64,000 nucleotides of DNA from Pseudomonas brassicacearum subsp. neoaurantiaca (GCF_013608025.1 NZ_VDLV01000004.1:1-64000); one strand, 5' to 3'. Numbered from the stretch's first letter, positions 1-8,208 are shown. A program made the numbers and translations. The notes: a model not told the origin generated them from the sequence alone.

Positions 1-41
1 AAGCACGACTCAAGCCACTTGCGTCCCGGAGGCCCGACCCG

Positions 42-206
42 ATGAACATTCCCATCCCGGCCGAAACACCCGATCCGAACATCGACGACCCCAACCTGCC
101 GCCACCCAGCCCCGATCCTGAGCCGATTCCGGAAAAAGACCCGCCACTGGATCCTCAGCCGCCCCATGGCGATCCACCGAGCGAGGCGCCGCCGGAGCGG
201 GTTTGA
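42..206 (+). CDS. Small proline-rich hypothetical protein (54 aa)
   Basis: This short open frame starts at an ATG preceded by a good ribosome binding site (GGAGG at 28-32, nine bases upstream) and ends at TGA 204-206. The product is very acidic and proline-rich (repeated DP, PPP, PDPEP segments) with no signal peptide or membrane segment, so it is probably disordered. Such Pro/Asp-rich small proteins are common as unnamed genes in pseudomonads; I do not know a function. Its codon use is high-GC like the backbone, in contrast to the AT-rich cluster that starts about 390 bases later, so it marks the left edge of the probable insertion. Confidence 0.6.
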   Translation: MNIPIPAETPDPNIDDPNLPPPSPDPEPIPEKDPPLDPQPPHGDPPSEAPPERV

Positions 207-592
207 TTTTAAGGATAGATGCGGAACCGGGCGGTGAACCGAGCCTAGCTCCACAGTTTGCCGCCAGAACTTAGTAACAGAACATTACTGGCATGGGAAA
301 TAACCGGTAAGAACCGTCCTATATCTATAAACATCCTTTTTATTGAACCTAACTATTCCGTCACCAGCTAACCAGCTGTTTGGCCTCTATTTTTTATTAT
401 TTATAAGAAAAAAACGATTGATCAACCGCGCCCTCCCCATCCCGCTATACCTACATTCTTTTGACAGACATTTCCTAGGACTGTGAGAGATAATTCTTGC
501 GAACAAAAATCAAGCTCTTGCGCTGTCACACATATAGCTCTACATATGAACTGTCACGAAAAAACGTGGCGCACTACTTATGGAGAACCAAA
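207..592. other. AT-rich leader region upstream of the microcin precursor
   Basis: This gap of 386 bases holds no convincing gene. Its base composition drops sharply after about position 290 (runs such as TTTTTATTATTTATAAG near 391-407), marking the change from backbone to the mcb cluster. The promoter for mcbA must lie here. A frame open from 497 runs in phase into the precursor, but the well-placed ribosome binding site at 582-585 argues for the internal start at 593. Confidence 0.5.
461..494 (+). promoter_or_regulatory. Putative promoter of the mcb operon
   Basis: A consensus TTGACA lies at 461-466. The best -10-like sequence downstream is GATAAT at 489-494, but the spacer is 22 bases, longer than the usual 16-18. 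The elements may therefore not work together as a plain sigma-70 promoter, or an activator may be needed. The position, about 100 bases ahead of mcbA, is reasonable. Confidence 0.3.
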
Positions 593-829
593 ATGAAAAC
601 AAGCTTAAGAAACCCGCTAGGCCAACTTATCTTCAACTTCGACAACAACTTTAAATCGGGAACAAATCCTGAAGTTGCCGGAGGCTCAGGGGGTGCGGGA
701 GGTTGTGGTGGAAGTGGCGGGTGTGGTGGTGGCGGTGGATGTAGTGGCGGCAGCGGTGGTGGTAATGGAGGCTGTGGCGGAGCTGGCGGCACTGGCGGCG
801 GCGGCACGGGTGGTTCAAGAGGGATGTGA
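593..829 (+). CDS. mcbA: Microcin B17-like precursor peptide (78 aa)
   Basis: This is the substrate of the modification enzymes encoded downstream. The start ATG at 593 has GGAG at 582-585. Residues 1-29 form a leader with no Cys and with the stretch RNPLGQLIFNF; residues 30-78 form a core that is mostly Gly with Cys at 38, 44, 50 and 61, Ser at 32, 41, 51, 54 and 75, and Thr at 67 and 72. In microcin B17 (69 aa in E. coli) the Cys and Ser of a comparable Gly-rich core become thiazoles and oxazoles, the leader is removed by TldD/TldE, and the product poisons DNA gyrase. Here only one adjacent pair (Cys50-Ser51) could form a fused bis-azole, against two in E. coli McbA. The Gly-rich core followed by mcbB-F makes the call secure; the target is inferred. 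Confidence 0.9.
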   Translation: MKTSLRNPLGQLIFNFDNNFKSGTNPEVAGGSGGAGGCGGSGGCGGGGGCSGGSGGGNGGCGGAGGTGGGGTGGSRGM

Positions 830-873
830 GATTTAAAAAACAAGCGCACTCTTTAAAATATTATTAAGAGGAA

Positions 874-903
874 AAGGTTCCTTCCATTACGTGGAGGAAC
901 CTT
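874..903 (+). promoter_or_regulatory. Intra-operon hairpin between mcbA and mcbB
   Basis: AAGGTTCC (874-881) pairs with GGAACCTT (896-903), extended by TCCA (883-886) with TGGA (892-895) around one bulged T and a five-base loop. No T-run follows, so it is not a classical terminator. It ends directly before the mcbB ribosome binding site (GAGGA, 904-908). It could stabilise or end part of the precursor mRNA, giving more McbA than enzymes, or limit mcbB translation. Confidence 0.6.
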
Positions 904-914
904 GAGGACAGAAA

Positions 915-1775
915 ATGCAGCTGACCTTCATAGACTATAACCTGCTTCGCCTTCAAAACAACACCTTACTGATATCCGACTGCGGCGCCACAAAAATAAC
1001 CTCAAAAAGATTACACGCAGCCTTAATCGAACTCAAAGCCACAGGAAAAAAATCAATAGACACTGACGAACTTAATCAGATATTCACAAACAACAAACTA
1101 CCAACAAAAAACACCAAGCACTTCTTAGAAAGCGTTATAAACCTAAAAGCCGCACCAGACAATCCATACTACGAAAAAACAATAATTCTTCACGACTGGC
1201 CAGTAAAGGGTGAGCTGGAGGCAATAGCCAGTCAAGAGCTAAACGCCGAGCACGCGTTTTTCTACAACGACAATGCATTAATCGAGGAATCAAAAAACGG
1301 CGCTAAATTCATCAAAATTATTAACATGCAATATGATTACTCGAGAATCAAAAATTTATACTTCAAGCTGCTTCGCCTAGCTCCAGCCAGTGCAATCTCC
1401 GTAAGTTATCTGACTGGCAAGATATTTCATGTTGGGCAACCCTATATAAATGAGCTGGGCAATCCATGTCATTTCTGCATTATCGACCGTCAATTAAATT
1501 ACGAACAACGTAACCCTTCACGTAACAGCTGGACCGCGTTAATGAGATTCTGCCACGATCAAAATATCGCGTCTCCTTCCCAGCAGCTTAACTTACTGCA
1601 GCGAAACCTAGCTGCAGGCGCCATCTTACGTAAAATCAGCCTCCACACGGAGTACGACGTAGGCCGACGTTTCCAAGACAATGCCGTCAGTACGACCTCT
1701 GTCGATTTGGACACCGGGACCCTTACCGAAGAAATTGTCTCACATTGGCACTCTTGCGATTGCTTGAGGACCTGA
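915..1775 (+). CDS. mcbB: McbB-like subunit of the azole synthetase (E1-like/RRE)
   Basis: Of 286 aa, close to E. coli McbB (about 295). In microcin B17 synthetase this subunit binds the leader peptide and presents the core to the YcaO cyclodehydratase. It carries two Cys pairs fitting a structural zinc site: Cys185-x-x-Cys188 (in NPCHFCIID) and Cys281-x-Cys283 near the C-terminus (HSCDC). Translation starts at ATG 915 with GAGGA at 904-908 and stops one base before mcbC. Codon use is AT-rich, unlike the genes to the right of 5259. The assignment rests on length, the zinc Cys pattern and the operon; the N-terminal half alone would be hard to place. Confidence 0.85.
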   Translation: MQLTFIDYNLLRLQNNTLLISDCGATKITSKRLHAALIELKATGKKSIDTDELNQIFTNNKLPTKNTKHFLESVINLKAAPDNPYYEKTIILHDWPVKGELEAIASQELNAEHAFFYNDNALIEESKNGAKFIKIINMQYDYSRIKNLYFKLLRLAPASAISVSYLTGKIFHVGQPYINELGNPCHFCIIDRQLNYEQRNPSRNSWTALMRFCHDQNIASPSQQLNLLQRNLAAGAILRKISLHTEYDVGRRFQDNAVSTTSVDLDTGTLTEEIVSHWHSCDCLRT

Positions 1776-1776
1776 C

Positions 1777-2568
1777 ATGAAAAATATCCCTCATGATTAC
1801 TATTTAAAGTTCAACCATGCGGAGGTCGTCGACGAGGTATTAAACTTCCACACCAAGGGCAACTTTATTATTCATGACTCCGTAAAAAACATCGCACAGC
1901 TTCACCATTTATCAGTTCAGGACCTCCGCAACCTAACCGGCAATGAACTTCAACTTTATCCAGATTTAGACATCACACTTAACGATATAGAGATTGGCTC
2001 TTTCGACGAGACCAGCCCACTCCACAGAAACCCTTCCTGTAATTACTTCAAAGATGCTGCCACGCCTTTTGACAAAGTGCTAGAGCTCTTGAGCCCTCTT
2101 ACTAGTAGAAACTCGACCGCCCACAACCGCGGATACCCTAGTGCTGGGGCGCTCTACCCCGTGGAGGTATTTTGTTGTTCATTAAACACTCAAAACGACT
2201 GGCCAAGCGGGGACAAAATATTACACCTACTTCCAAATTCGAAAAAATTTGAGGTAGTGCAAAATAACTTCGACACGGACAAGCTAAAAAAATCAATATT
2301 GCCGCTAGCGCAAGGAATTGGAACTCCCAGCCTAGCAATAATTTACGTGATATACATGCCAAAAATTCTATTTAAGTACCGTTACAGGGGATACAGACTG
2401 GCAATGATGGAAGCCGGATCAATGTACATGCTGGTCGACTTACACAGTAAAAAATTAGACCTTAAAAGCCGACAGTGGTCAGGCTTCTCAGACAACATGC
2501 TGTGTAAATCCATCGGTCTGAACCCAACGCTATTTTATCCCGCTTGCGTCCATCTCATAGGTAAATAA
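1777..2568 (+). CDS. mcbC: McbC-like FMN-dependent azoline dehydrogenase
   Basis: A 263-aa member of the SagB/McbC nitroreductase-like family, which oxidises thiazolines and oxazolines to aromatic azoles using FMN. The flavin-binding segment RGYPSAGALYPVEVF lies near residues 118-132, and the Lys200-Tyr201 pair in FKYRYRGYR matches the Lys-Tyr pair known to be catalytic in E. coli McbC. It starts one base after the mcbB stop with GAGGACC just upstream, and its TAA overlaps the mcbD start (TAATG), so the two are probably translationally coupled. Confidence 0.9.
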   Translation: MKNIPHDYYLKFNHAEVVDEVLNFHTKGNFIIHDSVKNIAQLHHLSVQDLRNLTGNELQLYPDLDITLNDIEIGSFDETSPLHRNPSCNYFKDAATPFDKVLELLSPLTSRNSTAHNRGYPSAGALYPVEVFCCSLNTQNDWPSGDKILHLLPNSKKFEVVQNNFDTDKLKKSILPLAQGIGTPSLAIIYVIYMPKILFKYRYRGYRLAMMEAGSMYMLVDLHSKKLDLKSRQWSGFSDNMLCKSIGLNPTLFYPACVHLIGK

Positions 2569-3773
2569 TGAATATTAACAATGACAGCCAGAATCCAACC
2601 TACCCTACGAAACTTTGGTACCAACCACCCTGCATTTTCGACTTTCCTTTTAGTGTCGAAGTCAGTGACGACTGGCTAACTGTCGGCTCAGGAATCGGTG
2701 GCGCATCCGCCGCTTTAACAACCGCAATCGGCGAATACTTTGAACGACGCCACTTCTATCTTGAAGTAAATTCCAATACCACCATGACACTTGAAAGAGC
2801 TGTGGGCACCGTTGAAGCCAGAAAATTTATTAAGGCATTTGGTCAAACTCGCACCAAAAGAAACACCACGCCGGCCTTATCGAACCATGTTTTCAACATG
2901 AGCGATGCTATTCGAATTTCTGACTGCTCCGCATGTAAAATTCCTACAATCTGCATTTCGCTAAGTTACTACGGCAATGATAGAGACAATGACATCTACC
3001 CTAGCCGCGATACCTGCGGTTGCAGTTTTCACAGCAACTATGAAAGCGCGCTTCTTGGCGCAGTGAAGGAGACACTTGAACGCCAGTTTCTCCTTCGATT
3101 CTGGCTAACAAAAAAATACCGAAGAATACTAAACCCCCTTGAAGTAATAGCAGAGACCAAGAACAGCACTTCACTCAAGCTATACAATATATTATTAGCA
3201 CGAGGAGAACTATCTCTAATCGACATCTCCGACGACAGCTTCCCTGGCGCATGCATTATCAGCATTTACGGAAACAGCAACCCGAATAAAAATGTCAGGT
3301 ACTGCACAGGTATGTCGTACGCAGAAACGAAGGCGCAGGCGATAGAGAAATCCCTCTATGAGTTATGGCAAACGTTCAGATACATGCATCTGCTTGCTGA
3401 ACTCAACATAGGTATCGATCATATACACGACTCCTATCTACGACATTTCATGCAATGCAACAATTATCAAACCTTTACAGAGATAACCTCCTCGGGCTCA
3501 GTCTGGAAAGCGCAAAGCGCACAAATAAATCCTCATCCCTTTAATCTTAGCGGCCTACTGCAAACCCTAGCCGACCAAAACATAGAAGGTTACCTCTACA
3601 CAGCCCCCATCCAAATAGAAAACCGTTCATATATAGGTTGCAAATTCATATCCCCCTCATTATTTATGCACATGGACAATTCAAAAAATATAAACATTAG
3701 CAACAATTACTCTTCAAGATTCTCTGACATTATCGATCCATCCCGAAAAGAAAAAATGGTTCCATTCCCTTAG
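2568..3773 (+). CDS. mcbD: McbD-like YcaO cyclodehydratase
   Basis: A 401-aa YcaO protein (E. coli McbD is about 396 aa). These enzymes use ATP to activate the amide backbone so that Cys, Ser or Thr side chains cyclise to azolines. ATP-site signatures are visible: SGIGGASAALTTAIGEYFER near residues 41-61, then SALLGAVKETLERQ near residue 160, each holding the expected E-x-x-E/R pattern. The C-terminus ends in VPFP; a proline-rich end is common in azoline-forming YcaO proteins. It overlaps mcbC by one base and lies 11 bases before mcbE. Confidence 0.9.
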   Translation: MNINNDSQNPTYPTKLWYQPPCIFDFPFSVEVSDDWLTVGSGIGGASAALTTAIGEYFERRHFYLEVNSNTTMTLERAVGTVEARKFIKAFGQTRTKRNTTPALSNHVFNMSDAIRISDCSACKIPTICISLSYYGNDRDNDIYPSRDTCGCSFHSNYESALLGAVKETLERQFLLRFWLTKKYRRILNPLEVIAETKNSTSLKLYNILLARGELSLIDISDDSFPGACIISIYGNSNPNKNVRYCTGMSYAETKAQAIEKSLYELWQTFRYMHLLAELNIGIDHIHDSYLRHFMQCNNYQTFTEITSSGSVWKAQSAQINPHPFNLSGLLQTLADQNIEGYLYTAPIQIENRSYIGCKFISPSLFMHMDNSKNINISNNYSSRFSDIIDPSRKEKMVPFP

Positions 3774-3784
3774 GAGATAACGCC

Positions 3785-4516
3785 ATGCACATCCGGACAC
3801 TTATACTTTCTCAACTTTTCGTCAAAGAACAACTAAAAGAACCTATAGCGTTTTTTTGGATCATGGTATCGCCCTGCGCGCTCTTCTATTTGCTCGCTGC
3901 AACAAGACAGGATCTTAATTACTTCACGGGCGACTACACCCTTACGACCAGCTGGTTTTATGCTTATATTTCCTCCAGTGTTGCGCTGTTCGGATTCTCT
4001 TTTTATATAGTGGGCCGAAGGGAAAGCGGATTTATTAGATCCTTCATTTACTCAGCACAAGCTAAAAGCCTATTCCTTCGATCACACCTGCTAGCCTACT
4101 CCCTTATCTCGATCCTTTACTGTACAGTATTTTATCTCATTACACGCCCAGCCTTTGGCGATTATGAGTTCTATGAGCTCATAATCATCGTCACACGATT
4201 CTATTTATCTTTCATGTTATTTTGCGTGATAGGCCTGCTACTCACATTACTCCCTATTGATTTCCAGAACTCAAACACCACCTTCTCTATACTCTCTTTC
4301 TGCATGTTGGTTCTGGGAATGATGGGAGCGAACGACACCGATAAAATTACTAGCATTATGAATATCGGCAACCCTTTAGCACTTGCCTATCGCATAATGA
4401 CTGAGGGCGGGCTGCGCAATCCATACAGCTCGTTACTGATTATTTTGGCTTTCGGGCTCTCCTACAAACTCACAAAAAACCACCTTAGAATCAATCCAGT
4501 ATGGAGTCGCTATTAA
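3785..4516 (+). CDS. mcbE: McbE-like ABC transporter permease
   Basis: A 243-aa integral membrane protein with about six hydrophobic segments, the length of E. coli McbE. With McbF it would pump the finished microcin out of the producer, which also gives part of the self-protection in the E. coli system. A ribosome binding site (GGAGA, 3773-3777) precedes the ATG. Its stop TAA overlaps the mcbF ATG (TAATG), the same arrangement as mcbC/mcbD. Sequence motifs are few, so the call leans on topology and operon position. Confidence 0.82.
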   Translation: MHIRTLILSQLFVKEQLKEPIAFFWIMVSPCALFYLLAATRQDLNYFTGDYTLTTSWFYAYISSSVALFGFSFYIVGRRESGFIRSFIYSAQAKSLFLRSHLLAYSLISILYCTVFYLITRPAFGDYEFYELIIIVTRFYLSFMLFCVIGLLLTLLPIDFQNSNTTFSILSFCMLVLGMMGANDTDKITSIMNIGNPLALAYRIMTEGGLRNPYSSLLIILAFGLSYKLTKNHLRINPVWSRY

Positions 4517-5241
4517 TGAGCTATTTAGTCATCGACAACATCGAGCTTTCCTATGACGAAAAACTTATTCTATCCAAGGCACACCTGGAAATACAACGAG
4601 GTTCAATCGTCGGCTTACTTGGCCCAAACGGATCCGGAAAAACCAGCCTCTTTGATATAATCTGCAAATTAAAAAAAATAAAACACGGCACCATAGAGAA
4701 TACATTCAAAAAAACCTTATACCTTTCACAAATAATCACTACACCTCCTGCACTCCGCATGCGCGATATTTTTAAAATGGTAACAACCCTCTCATCCGAT
4801 CACCCTATCAGCCAAACAAAAGCGCTGGAAAGACTATCTAGATGGAGCCCCGAAATTGTTAATCGCTATAAAGAAATATGGAATAAAAAGTCCTCTCTAT
4901 GCAGCTATGGAGAGACTCGCTGGTTTTTCGCCCTTACGTTGCTGTGCATTCCATCCGATCTTGTAATCCTGGATGAGCCCACCGCTGGCGTCGATCCAGA
5001 ATTCCGGCACTATATTTGGAGATGTCTTCGGGGCGCGGTCAGGGAGGGAACCACAATATTAGTTTCATCTCACCAAGTAGAGGAAATTGTAAATAATTGC
5101 GACCTTTTTTACATGATAAGCCAGCGTCGGTTCCAACGTTTTGATAACGGCGCCGCGTTCATGAACAGATATAATACCGAAACACTAGATGATGCATTCA
5201 TCCAGGCCGCCACGGATTTTGACTATTCAGAGCACTCATGA
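4516..5241 (+). CDS. mcbF: McbF-like ABC transporter ATPase
   Basis: A 241-aa ABC ATPase with Walker A GPNGSGKTS (near residue 36), a degenerate signature motif CSYGETRW in place of LSGGQ, and Walker B LVILDEPTAGVDPE followed by a switch His (SSHQVEE). It would energise export through McbE. I chose ATG 4516, which overlaps the mcbE stop and has GGAG at 4503-4506, over the in-frame ATG at 4501. It is the last gene of the cluster; the next gene is on the other strand 17 bases away and no terminator hairpin is evident. Confidence 0.85.
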   Translation: MSYLVIDNIELSYDEKLILSKAHLEIQRGSIVGLLGPNGSGKTSLFDIICKLKKIKHGTIENTFKKTLYLSQIITTPPALRMRDIFKMVTTLSSDHPISQTKALERLSRWSPEIVNRYKEIWNKKSSLCSYGETRWFFALTLLCIPSDLVILDEPTAGVDPEFRHYIWRCLRGAVREGTTILVSSHQVEEIVNNCDLFYMISQRRFQRFDNGAAFMNRYNTETLDDAFIQAATDFDYSEHS

Positions 5242-5258
5242 ATTTTAACTGACTGATG

Positions 5259-5759
5259 TCAAGCTTTATCCTCCTTCTCCAACGCCCGGACAATCACCGG
5301 CATCACACTGAAAATCCCCAGCGCCAGCACCGTGCTGAGCACCGCCGTCGCCTCCCGACCGAGCCCGGCGGCGACGCCGATGGCAGCGGTCATCCACAGG
5401 CCGGCAGCGGTGGTCAGTCCCTTTACGTGGCTCATATCGCCATCGGTATTCTTCAAGATGGTGCCGGCGCCGAGGAAACCGATGCCGGCCACCACGCCCT
5501 GTATCACCCGACTCATCGCGTCAGCCTGTGACCCGGACATCTGCGGCACCAGCACGAACAGCGCGGCGCCCAGCGCCACCAGCATATGGGTACGCACACC
5601 GGCGGCCTTGCCCTTGTGCTCACGCTCGAACCCCAGGATGCCCCCCAACAGTGCAGCCATCACCAGGCGCACCGTCACCCGGGTCATTTGCTGGGCGTCG
5701 GTGATGTCGGCGAATTCCGCTTGCAGAGTCACCCAGACTTCATGCCACCACGCTTCCAT
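5259..5759 (-). CDS. MgtC/SapB family inner-membrane protein
   Basis: This 166-aa protein has the conserved N-terminal MgtC/SapB membrane region: RLVMAALLGGILGFERE, then GVRTHMLVALGAALF, GVVAGIGFLGAGTIL and GLTTAAGLWMTAAIG, making about four to five transmembrane segments. MgtC proteins help bacteria cope with low magnesium and acid by acting on the F-ATPase; short versions lacking the C-terminal ACT-like domain, like this one, are of less certain role. It converges on the end of the mcb operon and has backbone-like high GC, marking the right edge of that cluster. Confidence 0.85.
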   Translation of the reverse strand: MEAWWHEVWVTLQAEFADITDAQQMTRVTVRLVMAALLGGILGFEREHKGKAAGVRTHMLVALGAALFVLVPQMSGSQADAMSRVIQGVVAGIGFLGAGTILKNTDGDMSHVKGLTTAAGLWMTAAIGVAAGLGREATAVLSTVLALGIFSVMPVIVRALEKEDKA

Positions 5760-5890
5760 GTAACGTCCTCTCTTCGCTCGATAAACGATGGACCGCGAGC
5801 GATGCGAGACGTGCGACCGCTGATCAGCCGCGAAGAACCCTGCGGATCGAGTGGCGCCTAACGTTCAGGCATACAGGAAGGAGCATTACC

Positions 5891-6127
5891 ATGACCGTAC
5901 GTATCGACGACAACCGGACCTGTCATTTCGACACGCCCAACGGCTCGGAACAACGCCCGGCCAGCGAGCTGACCATCATCACCGACCCGGACAAGGCCAT
6001 GTCGGCCGTGGAGCTCAATGGCGGGCGGGTTTATCTGACTGAAGCGGAGGTCGATGCCCTGACCGTGGCTGGCGCGGTTGATGGGCGGCAGAATTTGAAG
6101 GCGACGGATGGGGGGTCGGTTATCTGA
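5891..6127 (+). CDS. Small conserved hypothetical protein (DUF3203-like)
   Basis: A 78-aa soluble protein with the segments PASELTIITDPDKAMS and VYLTEAEVDALTVAGAVDGR. This resembles the DUF3203 family of small pseudomonad proteins as I remember it; no function is known. A ribosome binding site (AGGAAGGAG, 5876-5884) precedes the ATG. The gene stands alone between the divergent mgtC-like gene and a repeat-filled gap. Confidence 0.65.
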   Translation: MTVRIDDNRTCHFDTPNGSEQRPASELTIITDPDKAMSAVELNGGRVYLTEAEVDALTVAGAVDGRQNLKATDGGSVI

Positions 6128-6136
6128 CTGAGGCTG

Positions 6137-6635
6137 TTGCTAGGTTTAGGATTGGTGTGTATATCCGTTTCTTCGGTAACGGCTACTGATGGTTCCGCTC
6201 TTATAGCGGGTCACTTTCGAAAAGCCCGGAAGCCGGCCCAGTCGAAAGTAACCGAAGGGCCCTTGCCCCACCACTCGGTGCCTCGCCAAGGCTCGGCATG
6301 CCTTCACTCCGGCCTTCGGGCCGACCTGGTGTCTGGTGTATCGCATATCTCCTGTGGGAGTGAGCTTGCTCGCGAAGGCGGTGTGTCAGTTTGCGGTGAT
6401 GTTTGTGTACTGGCCTCATCGCGAGCAAGCTCGCTCCCACAGGGTTTTGCGGCGTATGTGCATTGGATGGCTGGCGAAAATCCAATGTAGGAGTGGGCTT
6501 GCTCGCGAAAGCGGTGGTTCAGCTAAATAGATCCCGGCTGATGCCCCGCTCTTGCTCTTGCCCCCCGGTGTAAGAGCGGAACCGCCAGCCGCCGTGACCG
6601 CAGAAACGGATATACACGCCATCCCAAGCACAAAG
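6137..6635. repeat. Composite inverted repeat with REP elements inside
   Basis: The left arm (about 6137-6202) reappears, reverse-complemented with mismatches, at about 6571-6635: both carry GTGTATATCCGTTTCT and GGTTCCGCTCTTA. Between them lie a REPIN pair (6352-6375 and 6419-6442) and a third REP-like copy (about 6486-6508). The left arm continues into a GC-rich stretch (about 6240-6330) that I recognise as a dispersed repeat of fluorescent pseudomonads. No gene is credible in 6128-6774; frames there are shadows of the repeats. Confidence 0.65.
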
Positions 6636-6774
6636 CCCCAAGTGCTTCAAAGTGTCGCAGAACAAGGCCTCCGCACCATCTGATCCGGTTTTTATCAAGC
6701 CACCTGAGTCTGTTATGCAATCAGTTCGATGGTCATAGTGCCCCGGCCAGATAGCGGCTGATGAGCGACCGACC

Positions 6775-8187
6775 ATGAGCGACAGAATCCCCGTCCAGTT
6801 GATTCAGACCTTCGACCCCACACCCACAAAGATAAAATCCAGGACCACCGACAACCTGATCCACACCCGCAGCTTCACCGGTTTGTTCCGCACCTTGCGC
6901 ATCAGCGGTGCGGGCGTCCTGTTCCTGCTGTTCTTCGGCACGGTGTGGCTGAACTGGGGTGATCGCCAAGCGGTACTCTGGGACCTTTCCGAAAGCAAAT
7001 TCCACATTTTTGGCGCGACCTTCTGGCCCCAGGATTTCATCCTGCTGTCGGCGCTACTGATCATCGCCGCGTTCGGCCTGTTTGCGATCACCGTGTTCGC
7101 CGGGCGCGTGTGGTGCGGCTACACCTGCCCGCAGAGCTCGTGGACCTGGATCTTCATGTGGGTCGAAAAAATCACCGAAGGTGAACGCAACCAGCGAATC
7201 AAGCTGCAGGCCGCGCCGTGGGGCTTGGACAAACTATTGCGGCGCTCGGCCAAGCACACGTTGTGGCTCGTCATCAGCCTGCTCACCGGCCTGACATTCG
7301 TGGGCTATTTCACGCCGATCCGTCCGCTGGCCGAGGAACTGCTGACCCTGCAAATCGGCGGCGTCAGCCTGTTCTGGGTGCTGTTTTTCACCGGGGCCAC
7401 CTACCTCAATGCCGGCTGGTTGCGTGAAGCGGTGTGCATGCACATGTGCCCTTATGCGCGATTCCAGAGCGTGATGTTCGACAAGGACACCTTGACCATC
7501 TCCTACGACGTAGCCCGTGGCGAAATTCGCGGGCCGCGCAAACGCGAGGTGAATCCCGCCGAAATTGGCCTGGGTGACTGCATCGATTGCCAGATGTGCG
7601 TGCAAGTCTGCCCCACCGGCATCGATATCCGCGATGGCTTGCAAATGGAGTGCATCGGTTGTGCGGCATGCATCGACGCCTGCGACTCGATCATGGACAA
7701 GATGGGCTACGCCCGCGGCTTGATCAAATACACCTCCGAACGCCAGTTGCAAGGCGGCAAGACTCACCTTTTGCGGCCACGCCTGATTGGCTATACCGCC
7801 GTGCTGCTGGTGATGATCGGTGCGCTGGCCGTGGCGCTGGTGCAGCGGCCCATGGTGTCGCTGGACGTGAGCAAGGACCGTGGCCTGTTCCGTGAAAACA
7901 GCCAAGGCCAGATCGAGAATATCTACAGCCTGAAGATCATCAACAAGACCCAGCAACGCCAGGCCTATCAATTATCCCTGGTGGACGCTGACGGCTTCGT
8001 CCTGCAGGGCAAGACGCAACTGAGCCTGGCGCCGGGAGAAATCATCGACGTGCCGGTATCGGTGGCGATGCTCAGCGAACGGCCCCGGAGTGGTTCCCAG
8101 GAAATGACCTTCAAGGTTGCCGACAGTGACGAGCCTGATATCTACAGCGAAGCAAAAAGCCGTTTTGTCGCACCGATGAATCGGTGA
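6775..8187 (+). CDS. ccoG: Cytochrome c oxidase accessory protein CcoG
   Basis: A 470-aa polyferredoxin-type membrane protein of the FixG/RdxA/CcoG family, needed to supply copper for assembly of cbb3-type cytochrome oxidase. Several N-terminal membrane helices include the conserved VWCGYTCPQSSW and AVCMHMCPYARF Cys motifs; then come two [4Fe-4S] motifs, CIDCQMCVQVCP and CIGCAACIDACD. After another helix (about residue 340) there is an Ig-like periplasmic domain. The rest of the ccoNOPQ-ccoGHIS locus is not in the window, so this may be a stand-alone copy; pseudomonads often have more than one. Confidence 0.92.
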   Translation: MSDRIPVQLIQTFDPTPTKIKSRTTDNLIHTRSFTGLFRTLRISGAGVLFLLFFGTVWLNWGDRQAVLWDLSESKFHIFGATFWPQDFILLSALLIIAAFGLFAITVFAGRVWCGYTCPQSSWTWIFMWVEKITEGERNQRIKLQAAPWGLDKLLRRSAKHTLWLVISLLTGLTFVGYFTPIRPLAEELLTLQIGGVSLFWVLFFTGATYLNAGWLREAVCMHMCPYARFQSVMFDKDTLTISYDVARGEIRGPRKREVNPAEIGLGDCIDCQMCVQVCPTGIDIRDGLQMECIGCAACIDACDSIMDKMGYARGLIKYTSERQLQGGKTHLLRPRLIGYTAVLLVMIGALAVALVQRPMVSLDVSKDRGLFRENSQGQIENIYSLKIINKTQQRQAYQLSLVDADGFVLQGKTQLSLAPGEIIDVPVSVAMLSERPRSGSQEMTFKVADSDEPDIYSEAKSRFVAPMNR

Positions 8188-8208
8188 ACCCGTAAGATGC
8201 CGGGCACC

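Noticed and set aside
574..849. Proline-rich open frame antisense to the microcin precursor
   Set aside because: It is the mirror image of Gly codons (GGN read backwards gives NCC, Pro) and has no ribosome binding site or known domain.
6680..6700. Possible Anr/FNR box before ccoG (CTGAT...ATCAA)
   Set aside because: The half-sites are nine bases apart rather than four, so this does not fit TTGAT-N4-ATCAA.
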